Positions 61,868 to 64,000 of a stretch of DNA of 64,000 nucleotides are shown in pieces. The stretch covers positions 4,115,170 through 4,179,169 of the forward strand of contig CAJNOP010000002.1 of the NCBI GenBank assembly GCA_905250075.1. The letters run 5' to 3'. Each line of letters starts with the position of its first letter. The stretch's first letter is position 1. Below the pieces are notes generated by a model. That model was given only the letters and a program-made list of their open reading frames with translations. It had not been told where the DNA came from and ran no database searches. The position numbers and the translations under genes are program-made. The DNA is from Rotaria sp. Silwood1 (Eukaryota; Rotifera; Eurotatoria; Philodinida; Philodinidae).

Positions 61868-64000
61868 TATTTTTCTCCTTAACTTTTGTTTCTTTCTTGT
61901 TTGTCTTTTGTCTATTTGCTGGTCTTGCTTTGCTTTCTCCCCCTCTCTTTATATGCTCAATATGCTTCTTTTTTTTTTCTTTTGTTTTTGTGACATAATT
62001 TTACTTTTAACAGAATGAGAGTGGAAGAGAATTTTTTTTTTTTCGTGGTTATCTTTAGAAAATAATATATATTTGTGCTTATGTACACAATGTCAAGATA
62101 CAAAGAAAAAGTTCACACGACATCTTTAATATATCACAAAGAGAAATAACTCAGTAATTAATTTTCCGGTAATAAACTTTAGTTGAAAATCGTAATTGTC
62201 AATGAATTGAAATAACATACAATTGAAGCTTATTAAATACAATCTTAGAAAAATATAATTCAAATAATGAAAGTAAAAGACGTTAGATTGTATTAAATTA
62301 CGAAGTTTCCTATGAAATGTACAAAACTAAAAATTAAACTAATATAAATTGAAAGAAGTCCTATCATTGAAATATGAAATAGAATATTTATTTTTTTCGT
62401 TCTTTTATATGTGTGAAATTGATTTTAGTGTAAAAGATACCCTAAAATTTCGAAGAAAAATCAAGCTAGTGAAATACTGTATGTACTCTAAAAAGTGAAG
62501 ACTGAGATGATGTGACAGTAGACATTTATGAGTTTTGAAGTAAAGTTTTGTTAGTTATATGAATCTAATTTTAATTATTTATTGTTGACATAATACAATG
62601 CAGCATATAACAAATGTTTTGCTTCGCTCTTTTCGTTATAGAATGACTAAAGTTAAGTTTTCGAAGAATTTTTCGTTTTCAACATATATAATCAGCGATA
62701 GTAGGTGCAGAAATAACACAAAAAGAATTCTTTTGTCTATAATAATGGTCCAAAGTTTAGAGCAGTTGAATGTTTTTTGAGTTTTCCTGGCGATAGTGTT
62801 AGTTAGGCAGAGTGTGAAAAAACATTTCAATACTTGAAAGAATTTTTTTTGTCATGATTGATGAACCTAAAAACTTCAATAAAACTGCTTGGATGCGGAT
62901 GTCTGATATATCAAAACATCTAAAACCAGTTTTCTGGCATTCATTTCAAACTTTTTAGAAAAGGTTTTATTTGATGAAGCAAATAATTCTGAGCAATATG
63001 AGATGTTTCGATGCTTTCTGTGACGTTTCTTTAGCGAACTACATTCAATTTACAGAAGACTGAAGAAGCATTATTCTTTTGTTTTTATGAAAAGTTTTAA
63101 TGATGTTGCCGTATTCTGGTGCATTGAAGTCTTCTATTAATTGAATGCAGGTCAGTGAAGAAATATCATGAAGAGAGTCGAGACATTTCGTTTTGTTCTA
63201 AACTGTTTACTCTACCAAATGAAACCATTTACAAAAATTTTCGAATAGATGCCAGAAAACTGATTTATGGTGTGTCGAGGCATTCTCATTCAAGCAATTT
63301 CATTAGAAATTTTAGATCCACCGATCTTGATAGAGAATCCATTTTGCTGTTCAAATGCTTTCTGAAATTTTTCCTAGCTATTACCATTGTGAAAAAAGCT
63401 CAAACATGTGACTGCTTCACACTTATGTCTGAGGTATTATATTCTGAAAAGAAACTCATCATGTTTCTTTGACTGATAAGAGACTTTGAACGTGTTGTTT
63501 GTTTCAAAAGTTTTGCTCTGTACCGGATGTACTAGAAGCAGTATTTGGTTCAATATAAAGGCCGAGCTCCTGCGCAAACCTAGTTGACTTTTTCGAAGTT
63601 TATGCTTATTGTATCACATACTCTATATCTGTGCTTCTAAAAATAGTTGTTCACCCTTCGAAAGAAAAAATTTCGATAAAATACTGACCAAAAGTGTTGC
63701 AACAGTATGTCTTTAGCAAATATTCGAGCTGAAAAATAATACATCATTGAAAATTTCCTATCAGAAGACGCAGTATTTAACTTTTATGGGCTTTTATTTA
63801 AAACAACTGAATATCAAATTTTTATAAGATGTCTTCTATGATTCAGTCAATGAAATTTAACTTTCTACTCAAGTTACAGTGATAAATCCTTTTTATAGAA
63901 ACGAATATTTAATTTTCAAAAAACAATTTTGTCCTGAATAACGTTTGAAAAGTTCTGTCAATTGTCTATATTTACGAAGTATTTTAAATGCACATTTTCG
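61868..64000. other. 3' flank of the LMX1-type gene to window end
   Basis: No further gene is supported. AATAAA at 62171-62176 is a possible poly(A) signal of LMX1, 300 nt after the stop. The frame at 63155-63472 lies on one arm of the foldback described separately and is not considered a gene. From about 63450 to the end there is only AT-rich DNA. Confidence 0.5.
62725..63445. mobile_element. Degenerate foldback element downstream of LMX1
   Basis: About 340-bp arms are inverted copies around a centre near 63085. Matched blocks include CCAGTTTTCTGGCAT (62931-62945) against ATGCCAGAAAACTGAT (63249-63264); CATTCAATTTACAGAAGACT (63044-63062) against the complement of AGTCTTCTATTAATTGAATG (63128-63147); and CTGCTTGGATG (62885-62895) against the complement of about 63284-63296. 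Similarity looks around 70 percent by eye and falls off outwards, so the ends are approximate. No transposase or certain target duplication. Confidence 0.72.

Noticed and set aside
63155..63472. 105-codon open frame near the window end
   Set aside because: It falls on the right arm and outer edge of the foldback, has no recognisable domain, and shows no flanking exons.
1..64000. CRISPR arrays, bacterial operons, rRNA or tRNA genes
   Set aside because: No spaced direct-repeat array was seen, the genes are intron-rich eukaryotic genes, and no cloverleaf or TTCGA-type tRNA arm with partner stems was found by eye.

Overview
The window is animal nuclear DNA: strongly AT-rich, with genes split by many 45-65 bp GT-AG introns plus a few introns of 1-2 kb, and metazoan families throughout (LMX1-type LIM-homeodomain, FAM78, TBC1D24, Capicua-type N-terminal module, fucokinase, Elongator subunit ELP2). 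The AT-rich codon use, the very short introns and 3' splice sites lying 0-28 nt before several start codons fit a rotifer, most likely a bdelloid. The taxon is an inference from style, not from a marker gene.

Layout. 1-2442: a 33-bp tandem repeat and unassigned DNA. 2443-5654: a decayed cytochrome P450 split inside its haem-binding loop by a 1,040-bp terminal-inverted-repeat element with a 9-bp target duplication. 8448-14135 (+): ELP2, 19 exons. 15217-18839 (+): TBC1D24/Skywalker-like TBC-TLDc protein, with a near-perfect 619-bp palindromic element in intron 4. 19985-23667 (+): GXYLT-like GT8 xylosyltransferase with a degenerate second GT8-like half. 25955-27507 (+): Capicua-like N-terminal module without an HMG box. 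29541-38261 (+): L-fucose kinase, 18 exons, introns carrying a piggyBac-type MITE and a 1.2-kb foldback. 40826-43392 (-): an S/Q/N-rich protein of unknown family. 45.3-53.3 kb: gene-poor, with a 200-bp hAT-type MITE. 53313-56796 (-): FAM78 homologue with one abnormal splice acceptor. 59340-61867 (+): LMX1-type LIM-homeodomain factor. 61868-64000: no gene, but another old foldback.

For each of the six exon-spliced models ELP2, TBC1D24, GXYLT, FCSK, FAM78 and LMX1, the exon lengths I read sum to a multiple of three. The genes are ordinary, mutually unrelated housekeeping and developmental loci and form no operon or shared pathway. The unusual content is non-coding: at least four structurally different non-autonomous DNA transposons with readable target duplications, and a recurring class of long hairpin-forming (foldback) elements in introns and gene flanks. 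Other points worth following are a likely spliced-leader acceptor pattern, a GT...AT intron in FAM78, and a Capicua module lacking its DNA-binding domain.
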